From positions 172,666-236,665 of the forward strand of contig NW_005179211.1 of the NCBI RefSeq assembly GCF_000350225.1: a DNA stretch of 64,000 nt. Direction: 5' to 3'. The notes beneath the pieces were generated by a model. That model saw only the letters and a list, made by a program, of their open reading frames with translations. It was not told the origin of the DNA and did not search any database. Every line of letters begins with the position of its first letter. Within the stretch, counting starts at the first letter, position 1. A program made the translations under genes and the position numbers. The DNA comes from Chondrus crispus (Eukaryota; Rhodophyta; Florideophyceae; Gigartinales; Gigartinaceae). Of this stretch, positions 31,462 to 40,709 are shown in pieces.

Positions 31462-32890
31462 CCTCCCCAAGAACTCCAACACCTCCGGTGGTTGCACGAA
31501 TACACGGCTCTGCACGGACACTTCGTTCATAAGTGCATTCCTCAGCGACCACGCCCATTCTCTCTCTAGATTATGCATCGCGTCGACGTAGACGGGGTGC
31601 CCCAGATCGGCGCAAACGAACCCAAAGTGCTTTAAAACGTTAGGGAGGAGAGGATGCACTCCCAACGAGGGGAGTGCCTCCCTTACGACGGCGGGGAGCA
31701 CCGGAAAATCCTCCGAGGAGAGTCCGGTCGCGAAGGCGGACGCACGGAAGACCCGCCCGTCTTCCTCGTCTGCTCGACGGTATACTGCCCAATCGTGAGG
31801 GGCGATCGCGACCCCATGTAGCCGCATCAAGGAACAGACGGATTTCTGCAATGCCGCCCTCGCATTCGAATAGGCATACGGTCGGGGGCTGACGTACAGC
31901 CCCGACACGGCAGACAGGATAAACCGACGCGGACCACTGCGGTCGGGGTCAGACAAATAGGAAGCCATTTTTATCGACGTAGTCGACCTCACCGCCGCTG
32001 TATGCAAAGGTCCGCTCGCTGCGGATGGCCTCCGAAATCTGGTATGCGGCGCCGACGCCGTCCGCGGTGAGGCGCGCCAGCATCAACGACGCTTCCTCCG
32101 TCCCACCTGCCTCGTAAACGCGACGAACGCGCAGCAGGTCGGGGCGGAGGCGATCGTGGAACAGTAGCTCGCCCACGGTCACTCCGGAACGGGCGAACCG
32201 ACGCCACGGGAATTGAAGGCGCTCGACGGGAAGCGGTGCGGACCGCTCGAGGGGCGACCCGAACCGCCTCGTCACGGGGTCGTTCCTCTCCCCGGCGGGA
32301 GGCGACGCCCGAACGATGATGGCGTCGGCCGCACGCTCGACCAGGGGCGCCGAGGTGGGAACCAACTCGATCGACGGAGTCGATTCCCCAGAGCCCTGCG
32401 ACTTTTGAAACGGCGGTAACGTAGCCCAGGGCCGTGGCGTCGGCTCGAGCCGACGCGAGGAACCTTCTCCACGGGGAGCGGTGTTGGCGTCCGACGACGG
32501 GACGGCCCTCGAAGGGCCCTCGAGAGGCGTGGACATCGACGGACCAAGAATAGCGCGGCACGGCCAGGGCAAGGAGCCCGACGAGTACCCGAAGGAGGGG
32601 AAGCGAAGGACGTGGGGCGCGGATGCGAAGGACGCGCGGAGGAATGGCAGGAAGTACGGGGACGGCAGGACGGCGCGGTCGAGCGCGCCACCGCCAGCGA
32701 CGATAAGACGACAGCAGGAAGGGAGAACGGAGGATCGAAAGCGATTGGGGCCCGGACCTGGGCGGAAGGAAGGAATGCGCACGATCTCGGACAGGGTTAC
32801 GTACCGGTCAGTCACGGGGATCGACATGGCCACCTCTATAAGCCAGAGTGAACGCGGACGTTCACCGTTAAGTCGGGGGCGATGTGGCAT
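31462..32890 (-). pseudogene. Third antisense-ORF family member, N-terminal part, split by element M
   Basis: From ATG 32890 (or 32827) the frame reads a Pro/Ser-rich N-terminus and a helical part (LLFHDRLRPDLLRVRRVY..., SEAIRSER) to 31949. After a frame change near 31950-32005 it continues (MASYLSDPDRSG...) to the insertion point of element M. The stretch FPVLPAVV...HFG, then DLGHPVYVDAMHNLEREW and RVFVQPPEVLEFLGR, follows the same pattern as YPELPAWF...YHG, DPQSSRWMVFLSEW and RLYVLPAVIVEWLRR of the element M antisense ORF. It is therefore probably the accessory ORF of an older element rather than a host gene. The rest is at 20043-20258. Confidence 0.6.
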
Positions 32891-32908
32891 AATTGCCGAC
32901 GACTACTG

Positions 32909-33508
32909 TATACATTAGATTTGCAATTAGATCTAGATCCCGCTGTAAGGTACGGACTTTACAGCGTCGCGCGCATGTCTTACAGCGCGTGCGCTAGCAC
33001 ACGTGTACGACACGTGTGCTGTCAGCCCGATGGCTGAGAGTATTACAGTGCGGGACGACCTGCAATGGTACAGTAGCACGGTACTATACGATAGTATGAT
33101 AACTTCGATTTGTATATTAAATAGGAGGAAAGGCGCCGGCGGGGGAGGATGGGGGTAACTTGGGGACGACCCACGACTGCGGCGCAAAACCCTCCAGTTT
33201 ACTCTAATTAGGCAACATATTCGCACGCCTTTTTAGTTAGGGACCGGCAAGGGTCGGGTTGCGCGACACGCGAGCGAGTCGCGATCCGCCGCCGCCCGTC
33301 AGCGCTGGTACGTCACCCAGCGCTGCTCCGGGGCGTCGAGGCGTCGATCTGCTCGTGCGTGCGCGCGACCTATCCCGACCCGCTCTACCAACCTGCTACC
33401 GGGCCCGTGCCCGGATCCGTGGGCAAGAGGAGTCCGTCTTCCGCCAAACCAAGGTCTCCGTCGGACTGTTAGCTATACTCCTCCGCTGCTGGAGGTGTTT
33501 ATGCTACA
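32909..33508 (+). repeat. Possible LTR or LTR remnant with strong palindromes
   Basis: The segment begins TGTATACATTAG and ends GGTGTTTATGCTACA; CTACA ends are shared by the other LTRs here. It lies at the 5' side of the split antisense ORF, exactly where the 3' LTR lies in elements M and A2. It includes AGCACACGTGT-ACG-ACACGTGTGCT, a perfect 11-bp hairpin. No partner LTR was found, so the boundaries are guesses. Confidence 0.3.
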
Positions 33509-33639
33509 CTAATGAGAACTGAATTGTGCATTAAGACCCTTGCGTTGGAGTTTATCAATATAACACGAACACTGAAGAATTGTAAGCAGGTGAAGACTCT
33601 TCCGCCGTTTTTCACTATCTGAAATGCGACGATATCGAT

Positions 33640-34136
33640 ATGAATTGTCTAGGCCCGCATACAAACACCGGAATAGTAGATCCTGAACCCTGTGAAGCTG
33701 TTGTGTATGATGGGGATGTATCATGGCATTGCCCTTATCGAGATGGCTTCCGCATTGATAACAATACGGCGCAAGAAGCAAAATGTCGAAGGTGGGAGCG
33801 AAAAGAAATGACATACGGTTTTGGACGACTCTGTACAGATTCTTTACTTTTGACGCGATCGAGGCCCTGTTCGGGGCTGCATATGGCGTGCAAACTAGCA
33901 TTAAGCAGGTTGTTCCGGGCGAAATCAAGAGTGTAACGAACGTTACACTCTGGTGGCTGATACCGATAACATGGGTCATCCTTGTTCTATTGGCGAGCAG
34001 TATATGGGTAGTGGTGATGCGGTGTTATGGCATCACTCCTATCGCGCATGATGAGAGGTCGTTGGTGGGAATGTTGGAAGAAAAATCAGACATTGAATCA
34101 AGTACTGCGTCCAACGGGGTGGACGTTGAGTGGTGA
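33640..34136 (+). pseudogene. Single-pass membrane protein ORF, two frames
   Basis: The frame from ATG 33640 gives a Cys-containing, ectodomain-like peptide (CLGPHTNTGIVDPEPC..., WHCPYRDGF). The frame from ATG 33783 gives a 117-aa peptide with one clear membrane segment (LWWLIPITWVILVLLASSIW) and a short acidic tail to 34136. They probably belong to one protein joined by a frameshift or short intron near 33785. I do not recognise the family. Confidence 0.4.
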
Positions 34137-34139
34137 CGA

Positions 34140-36240
34140 AGAAGTGTTTGATTGACACCGACGATAGAAGCGTATCTGCTCAATTTGAGGCACAGTGTAA
34201 CGATTAAGCCGTGGATCAGTCTCATGACGCACGAATGCATGCAACTTTGCAAATGCTGAGAGCTCAACATCCCAACAAAGAAGCTAAGATAACGTAGTGC
34301 CGGAATATGGTTTCTAATGCAATTTGGGAACGAACAATGAGGCTGTCCTTTGTAGCACGTGATGGTGAGGCAATGACGAGCTTTTCGCTGGATGAAATTA
34401 CCCCCTCCCCCCTATTAATTGCCTGTGCTCACGACGAGTAACAGAGAGTAGTTATTTAAGGCGCTCTCAATATATACTCACTCCAGAAGGAGGAAAATTT
34501 GCAAGCGCTCGCACTCAATCCATAATTTAGCAATAGCAACAGTTATTGATGTCTTTCTTGGCAAACTGAACTAGCAGAGAGTTAAACGAGAAGCAGGATT
34601 TGGTGACTTGATAGGCTTCATGGTTCGCTCTATAGCTAACAATGTTTCTTTTCAATGAAGATGCTCTGAGTGCATTGGATGGAAGGGCATAGGGACCCAG
34701 ATGTGGTAATGTTGGCGTTAACATACGGCGGCAATGCAACAAGTAAGGGCGTGGGTTAGAAACTGTCAACGGTAAGCAAATGTCGCACAGACCGCACAAG
34801 CCTAACAGTTAGCAGTGTTGAAGCATTATGGCTTTCAGTAGCCACGCATTGCGTTCCGCTCGCATGCGCATTACTCAGTATTTGCTGTAAAGGTCTAATG
34901 TGCCCTCCTCCACGTCCCTTCATCCTAAGCACTCCAAAGCACTGATCTCCCTGAGATGTACCTCAACGTGAGCTCGAAATCTTAAGTACAATGCTGCATT
35001 CTGGTGCCATACAGTTTTCTATTGTTGGACCTGCTCAGCGGTAAACTCTGTGACAGAGCAGAAAGTTCTGGCGGAAACTCCGGGAGAGATCGTTTGGCGC
35101 GAAGTTGTCGATGCATTCACTTTCAAAGCTATTTTTCTCCTCTATCGGAAGAGAGCACGAGTGCAATTCTTCCTACTTACAAAACCAACAAGACTGTAAA
35201 ATGTACTCTTTATGTTTTCTGGTTTCAATGAATAAATGCGGCAGTAGTCCATCAAACTACCGGAATACGTCACTACAGTATGTCGAATAAGAAATTGCGC
35301 TTACTTACTTGCGTAGACGTGCATGTTAAATTATAGCGGTACCGATCGACAAACGCACCCGTGGCGGCCTGCTTGCCCATTCGAAGTACAGTAATAAACA
35401 ATGCATCGCAACACTGTCTGCGGTGCCGTTTTGTTATACATTATTCAGTACGCAACCTATCACACCGTTCCGTGATGTCCGTGGTTGACTGCATGATCTT
35501 GGCGTACATTCCAGGGCGCATGACCGATGGCCCGTGTGTGCCACGGAAATTACAAAAAGCTAACTCGGGTCATAAAAGTGTGTTACTCTATAATTCACAC
35601 AGCGCAGAAAGTGTGGATATCTTCTACTTTCAACCTTTCTGCTAAACTGAGCAGTTTTGGGAGCTAGAATCATTGGATCGAAACGCCATTACACGAGGGG
35701 AAGAGGATAAGGGGTAAGGTACTGTGATCAGCATGGATTGCTGGGCTCCATTTCTTTTCTTCACGTTCCTACGTGGGTGCATGTGTACATATCCTGATCT
35801 TCTGTTTTGAAATTTGCCTTGGTTCTTATTACACTCCATGATTGCATTTATCCGACGTTGGCCCTCATCTTTCCGACATAGCTGTGTCCTTGCATCTGTC
35901 AATGGGCTGCGGGCATAGTTTACCACTCTTGCCCAATTGGAGGGGTGATAATGCTTCCCTACCCCCTCACTTTACATACTACTTGCCTGTCTATAGGACT
36001 TTTATACGTCTTACGAACTAAAGGGTAATTACAATAACAGTGGAGTGACGGACAAGACGCCCTCTTCCGACAGAGATGCACTTCTCCAACGCCAAAAGAA
36101 CCTTTTACAATTACTGCTTGAAAATTAAAAGCTGTATCACCGTCGAAGCCTACATGTATGGAGAATGTTAATGCAGAATATCAAGAACTTCTTTACACGG
36201 GGGAGCTGGCAGTACCTCCAAAGGCAGAGAGGCAGTCAGC
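34140..36240. other. No gene recognised
   Basis: About 2.1 kb of moderately AT-rich sequence with only short unsupported frames. No LTR, terminal repeat, RNA gene or protein domain was seen. Confidence 0.4.
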
Positions 36241-36424
36241 TATGGGAATTCACTAGTGTGTGTGTACGAGTTCCACTAAAAAGGGGCCACCAATGGACGC
36301 AGCATATTCAAGTAGAACAGTCGAGCTGAAAGTGCGGGGCGTCAAGAGCTCAACCCCCGGCGGTTTCAAACTTCTAGGGCTGGCCGCAGTTGAAAAAAGC
36401 GTCAACATTGTGTGTGTGTGTGTG

Positions 36425-36685
36425 TTATGCCCGAGAAGCGCTGCACGGGTACCTGTTACATTGAGTGATGCAGGTCGCCGTACTTTCACAGTACACTGGC
36501 ACCCCTTGGTGATGCAAATCATACGGGCCGAAAGCCGTCTGGGCTTGACAGACCGCGTAGTTGCACTTGCACGGGTGACAACCCGCTATCTCTCCGTCGC
36601 TGATACGGCAGGTCCCTGGGCAGGACCCGTCAACCGACATAAGCGTGGTTGCGGCCAGGAAGCAGAGTAGGGTAACGAGAGCCAT
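36425..36685 (-). CDS. Small secreted cysteine-rich protein, 86 aa
   Basis: ATG 36685 opens MALVTLLCFLAATTLMSVDG, a good signal peptide. A mature part of about 65 residues follows, with ten cysteines (CPGTC, CHPCKCNYAVC, YCESTATC, CNRYPC) and a stop at 36425. The pattern suggests an extracellular disulfide-stabilised peptide. I recognise no family and assign no activity. An in-frame His/Thr/Pro-rich extension further upstream is only the translation of the CA repeat. A TATA box at 36805-36811 supports the start at 36685. Confidence 0.62.
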   Translation of the reverse strand: MALVTLLCFLAATTLMSVDGSCPGTCRISDGEIAGCHPCKCNYAVCQAQTAFGPYDLHHQGVPVYCESTATCITQCNRYPCSASRA

Positions 36686-36705
36686 AAATGTCTCTTTGCC
36701 TGGAT

Positions 36706-36804
36706 CGTGTGTGTGGGTGTGGGTGGGTGTGTGTGCGGGTGTGGGTGTGTGGGTGTGTGGGTGTGTGGGTGTGTGGGTGGGTGTGTGTGTGGGTGGGTGG
36801 GTGG
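36706..36804 (+). repeat. GT/GGGT microsatellite
   Basis: About 100 bp of GTGTGGGTGTGTGGG-type repeats. It translates on the minus strand as THPTHTP, which inflates neighbouring open frames but is not a protein. Confidence 0.95.
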
Positions 36805-36811
36805 TTTTATA
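36805..36811 (-). promoter_or_regulatory. TATA box of the Cys-rich gene
   Basis: TATAAAA on the minus strand, 120 bp before ATG 36685. The (CA)n tract lies between them, so the microsatellite would form most of the 5' leader. Confidence 0.5.
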
Positions 36812-36984
36812 GAGCCGCACCAGCATCGACCGGAAAAAGTACTGGTATTCGTCAAGCCATCACCATTTTTTATGTTTTGCGACGGGGACACTCTCGGCCA
36901 GTTGTCCACTGCGACTTGCCGATAACAACCACGGACACAGAAGAGGAGTGTGATTGAAGCGCGCGGACACTTTTGCACCCCAAC

Positions 36985-37321
36985 CGAGCACTAAGATCGG
37001 ACATCCAAGCACATTTGCCTCATACAACATTAACTTTTGAAACAAAATTATTCGCCACGTCACCGATTCCAGGTTGGGTAATCCACGCTCAGAAGAGCGA
37101 GTTATGAGATTAAGCACAAGTTCTTCCTCAACCGATGTGAGTGTGCGGAGACCAGCCCGAAGTTTAAGGATTCGTTGCGAGGAGGGAGAGGCAGCTTGGA
37201 TGCGGCTTGAAATTATGGATATGGGGAGTTGGTATAGTTCTGCTGCTTGCCTGTAGGTTTGGCCATCTGTGACCATTTCCATTGCAGATTTCATGCGCTG
37301 CTCACGCGAAGCAGGCGGCAT
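36985..37321 (-). pseudogene. psq/pogo-type DNA-binding domain fragment
   Basis: ATG 37321 opens MPPASREQRMKSAMEMVTDG then QTYRQAAELYQLPISIISSR, a psq-type helix-turn-helix as in pogo transposases and related regulators. SVEEELVLNLITRSSERGLP follows, the usual start of the second (CENP-B/Tc5-type) domain. Homology fades after about residue 100 and no DDE core follows. It is either a transposon remnant or the first exon of a regulator. It differs from the two 827-bp pogo derivatives. Confidence 0.6.
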
Positions 37322-37389
37322 TTTGCAGTCTAGAGATGGACTGGGGTGTAAATATAGAAAGGTGGAAGTGGTTGGCGTTCATGTGTATA

Positions 37390-37598
37390 CCGGAATGCTC
37401 AAGTGAGTTGAGGTGTTGTCACCGGACATCAGTGCTGAAGTGGCCCTCTCCCTGAGCGCCACTTCAGCACTGATCCATGCTGTCTTAAAGGAGGCCCCCT
37501 CAGGGTCTCCTTTAAGACAGCATGGACATGAGGGTCTCCAGGGTCTCAATTAAGGTGATGTCACCGGACATCACCTCAATTCACTTCAGCATGCCGGA
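37390..37598. repeat. Nested foldback (palindromic) element
   Basis: The outer arms CCGGAATGCTCAAGTGAGTT (from 37391) and, inverted, CCGGCATGCTGAAGTGAATT (to about 37597) enclose further hairpins. AGTGCTGAAGTGGC/GCCACTTCAGCACT lies at 37431-37471. A perfect 19-bp arm pair lies at 37475-37493 and 37507-37525. GGTGATGTC-ACC-GGACATCACC lies near 37554-37575. The whole can fold into a branched cruciform. It may be a foldback/MITE-type element. Confidence 0.72.
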
Positions 37599-37837
37599 CG
37601 AATTTTTGAAAAGTTTGCCTGTTTTGTATGCTCGGGCTGTTACACTTCTATACGAAAACGGCCGTGAGCAATCGATTGAGATATTTGTTTTTAATTTCAT
37701 CCACGTCGATATGAGATACAGCGCACTTTCTGGTGCTGTTACGCGGCGGCGGTGCATCTTGGCCCGTGTCGGAGATGTTTTTTACCAACTTTTTGTATGT
37801 CCGATGTTTTTGTCACTGTCCGACAAGTACTGTAGGA

Positions 37838-38050
37838 GTTGTCGCCTCGATTCGAGTGCAGACACGCGCCGAGTGCAGATATGAGCACCGAGGCTTGCCG
37901 AGGGCCTCATATCGCACGACGCACAGCGTGTCTGCACGATTGGATCGAGGCGACAATATGCTTGTCTATCGGCTGCTACAGCGACTGTCAGCCATTGTAA
38001 TTACAATAAAATTGTTGGCTTGATTATTGTCTGCACTATGGTGCAGACAT
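37838..38050. repeat. Second inverted-repeat cluster
   Basis: TTGTCGCCTCGATTCGAGTG with CAGACACGC is matched in inverse about 70 bp later (GCGTGTCTGCACG...GATCGAGGCGACAA). An inner pair with GATATGAG/CTCATATC lies between. At 38029-38050 TGTCTGCAC-TATG-GTGCAGACA is a perfect hairpin reusing the same GTGCAGACA word. Confidence 0.65.
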
Positions 38051-38354
38051 TTTCGGCAGTAGTGCGGACATCTGCAATTTTTGCACTGCACTGAACCCCG
38101 CCAAGCCCTTTTCAGTAACATTACGGTTTTCCCCAAAACCTGTTAATGTCACCGCTGTCACGGCGCGTATGTCCCCGTCAGCCGGTAGACAACACCAGCA
38201 ACCCCCTTTTCCAATGGTAACCTCCGTGTAAACGAAAACAATAGCCTTGGCCAATAGGTGGCTTCAGAAAAGATCCGTAAAATATCTAAAAATCCTTATC
38301 ATAATATCATTACAGCAATGTATCCCACAAACATCATCCAGGATAATTGCAATA

Positions 38355-39101
38355 CATGGGGGGGACGCGCAATAGTGCCGCTTTCATTATTGCCACCCTC
38401 GAATTAGTGCCGCCAAAACCGGCAGACACAGGTTCTGCCACGTGTCATGCACGACGTCGTCATCGCCCACTCCTCATGCGCCTCAGCTCAATTGCTGATG
38501 GCACCTCACTCAAAGACCCTAACATGATTCCTGAAAAGATCGCCAAAGCGAAGCGTACGCACCTAATCGTATTATACCGATGCATCACCAAGCAGATCTT
38601 GTGAATGCACATGGGAAAGTTGGTCGAAATGAAACAGAAATTGATAAATCTATGGTGGATGGTACAGTAGGGTTTCTCTCCTGGCTGAGCCTGGTGCCAG
38701 AAGACGGCCTTGCAGAAATTGCAGAAATCTCCAGGAAAGATGTGGAGGAATGGGTTGAGATCGAGACTAATGAGCTTGTGGCAGAAGCTTCTATTAGTGA
38801 TGCTTGCGATTCACTACATTATGGTGGAGAGCTACAGAATCAGTCTGCCAGTGATGCTATGATGGATGATTGTGTGGCTGAAGACGAGTGTGAAATTACG
38901 GAGAGGCGGGCCGTACCGAGTGCTGTAGTGCTAGCAAGGTTGTTTGGGTCTTTGGGGAGTCTGGGTGTGGAGTGCGATGTGAGCAATGCCTTATCGCACT
39001 TGAGGTCCGCAAAACCAGCTTTTCTAGAAGCTAGGCCTGAGAGACAGGGTCAAAGGCAACAACAGCAGACTCTAATAACAGAGTTCTGGCCGGGTAGTGA
39101 T
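38355..39101 (+). mobile_element. pogo/Tigger-type deletion derivative, copy 2, truncated
   Basis: It starts CATGGGGGGGACGCGCAATA after TA (38353-38354) and is highly similar to copy 1 (17755-18581), with the same transposase deletion. It is cut at 39101 by a Ty1/copia LTR; the right terminal repeat is not found next to it. Confidence 0.75.
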
Positions 39102-39107
39102 TGTTGA
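38524..39107 (+). pseudogene. pogo/Tigger transposase remnant, copy 2
   Basis: ATG 38524 starts the N-terminal helix-turn-helix (IPEKIAKAKRTHL), which shifts frame sooner than in copy 1. The open frame 38580-39107 carries the C-terminal tail (DVEEWVEIETNELV, AVVLARLFGSLGSLG, QQQTLITEFWPG). Its last codons are already in the inserted LTR. No DDE core is present. Confidence 0.7.
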
Positions 39108-39397
39108 GGATACACCTGTACACCTCAACTCTTCCTCCCTGGTTCTACGAAGGGAAGACGTAACACGCTATCACTGTACTGTGTTGACAGCGAAGATCGA
39201 GTGGATTCGGTATAATCGGACCCGTAGTCAATGGCCCTATCTAATAAGTTACAGTGTTGATTCCCTCAATTTAGCAGAATTGAGGCCGACCACCTCACAT
39301 AATCTGAAACGCACTGAGATGGTATCTGCAGATACAAAGTAGTATAAATTAGGTCTCGTGCAACAACTCTAAGGAATAAAAATACACAACTTCAACA
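39102..39397 (+). repeat. 5' LTR of the Ty1/copia element
   Basis: 296 bp, TGTTGAGGATACACC...ACAACTTCAACA, with the inverted ends TGTTGA/TCAACA. A TGGTGCCCAGACGC primer-binding site follows at 39403-39416. Confidence 0.78.
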
Positions 39398-39584
39398 GGT
39401 TTTGGTGCCCAGACGCTACACACATTACTGCACGTCTCTGATATCGCACTTCGGGTATCTACTGAGATGGATGACACCCGACAGGAGACCGTGGATACTT
39501 CCAGGTACCGCCTCACTCCTCTCAACTCGAACAACTACTTCCTTTGGTCACACAAACTCGAGTTTGTCTTGCGCGCGAAAGGAT

Positions 39585-40548
39585 TGTAGTGCAATACGTA
39601 CCTGAAAAGGGGGGTGAAAAGAAAGGAAAATATTTGGATATGAAAAGTGGTCCGGGTTGGGGGACACACGTGTGAATAATTGCACCGTTTTAATTTTTAA
39701 TTATTTTATTTTATTTAGTTAATTAGTTGGCATTAATTTTGCTGACATTAGATTAGATATAGGATCTAGCGCCGCGAGCTACTGTAGTGGCTCCGGCGGG
39801 GCGATATATACCTTAGCCCTCTGACGACGAAGTCAGTAAAGGTAACCCGAGTTGCCAGAGTCTGATATCGCCTTGGTTGAAGTCCGTCTTTTACAAGACA
39901 TTCTCTTTAACTACAGATTACTTTATCCTTTGCGCTCGGGGGTCCCCTTTTTCCTTGCCAATTTTCCTTTACTTCCCTATCCTAATTTCCCTTAATCTTG
40001 AGTTGGTCCCACCTTGTAGGATTGCGATCCGCAACGTGACGTCATTTGCCATTGGGCTTCTGTGTTGGTGCACTAGTGGTGCTTTTCTCAGTGTTGGTTC
40101 CATCGGAATCTGGCTGCGACCGATCCGTTGTTGGTACTTTGCCATCGGGCAGTACGACGGTGTAGCGCTGCTACGTTTTCTTCTTTCCCGACGGGCTACG
40201 TTGCGACGTCCCCGTCGAAGACCTTATCAAGGGTATAAGGTGTACAAAGCGCTCTTTGAGCATTGGATTTACGACCCATCGGACCAGGTCTACCTAAACA
40301 CCCCTCCGAACTCGTCGAGCAGTTGCCTTTACAAGTCTCTACCACCATTTACCGATCCCGGGCTGGGCCCTTCTCTTTGCCCCCCCATCAGGGATCCGAG
40401 CTACTGCGGGCCGCAAACCCGCTTAAAGAGGACAGGGAGCTTCGAACACTCCGTAGCGCTGTGTCGTTGGCAGTTGTTGTTTTTGTTGCTGTTGTTTGTG
40501 TTGGACCGTCGGACCTTGGTCTCTGCCTGACAGGCGCATTGCACTACA
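39585..40548 (+). repeat. 5' LTR of element A2
   Basis: 964 bp, TGTAGTGCAATACG...GCGCATTGCACTACA, with matching inverted ends TGTAGTGCAAT/ATTGCACTACA. A TATATA lies at 39804-39810 in GGGGCGATATATACC. Confidence 0.96.
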
Positions 40549-40552
40549 AAAG

Positions 40553-40592
40553 TGGTCTTTCGAGAATTGCGTACAGGAGACCCGACCTAGAA
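40553..40592 (+). other. Primer-binding site of A2, interrupted by 22 bp
   Basis: A1 and M have TGGTCTCCCGACCTAGAA. Here TGGTCT (40553-40558) and CCCGACCTAGAA (40581-40592) are separated by 22 extra bases ending in GGAGA. tRNA pairing would be limited to six bases at the 3' end. Confidence 0.75.
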
Positions 40593-40709
40593 ACTGCGTA
40601 AGCTGAAACGGAATACAGGAGTTTTCTCTGCGACGTAAGTTTATTCAGGTGCGGTGGCGTTTTCTATTTTGTTCTTTGTGTTAAGTTAGGTTCGTTTTTG
40701 GAAACGAAC

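Noticed and set aside
32909-33508. Confirmed LTR of the element hosting the split ORF
   Set aside because: Only one copy is present in the window and no polypurine tract was found next to it, so it is kept as a possibility only.
36425-36826. Longer version of the Cys-rich ORF with a His/Thr/Pro-rich N-terminus
   Set aside because: The extension is the translation of the CA microsatellite. The ATG at 36685 with a signal peptide is the better start.
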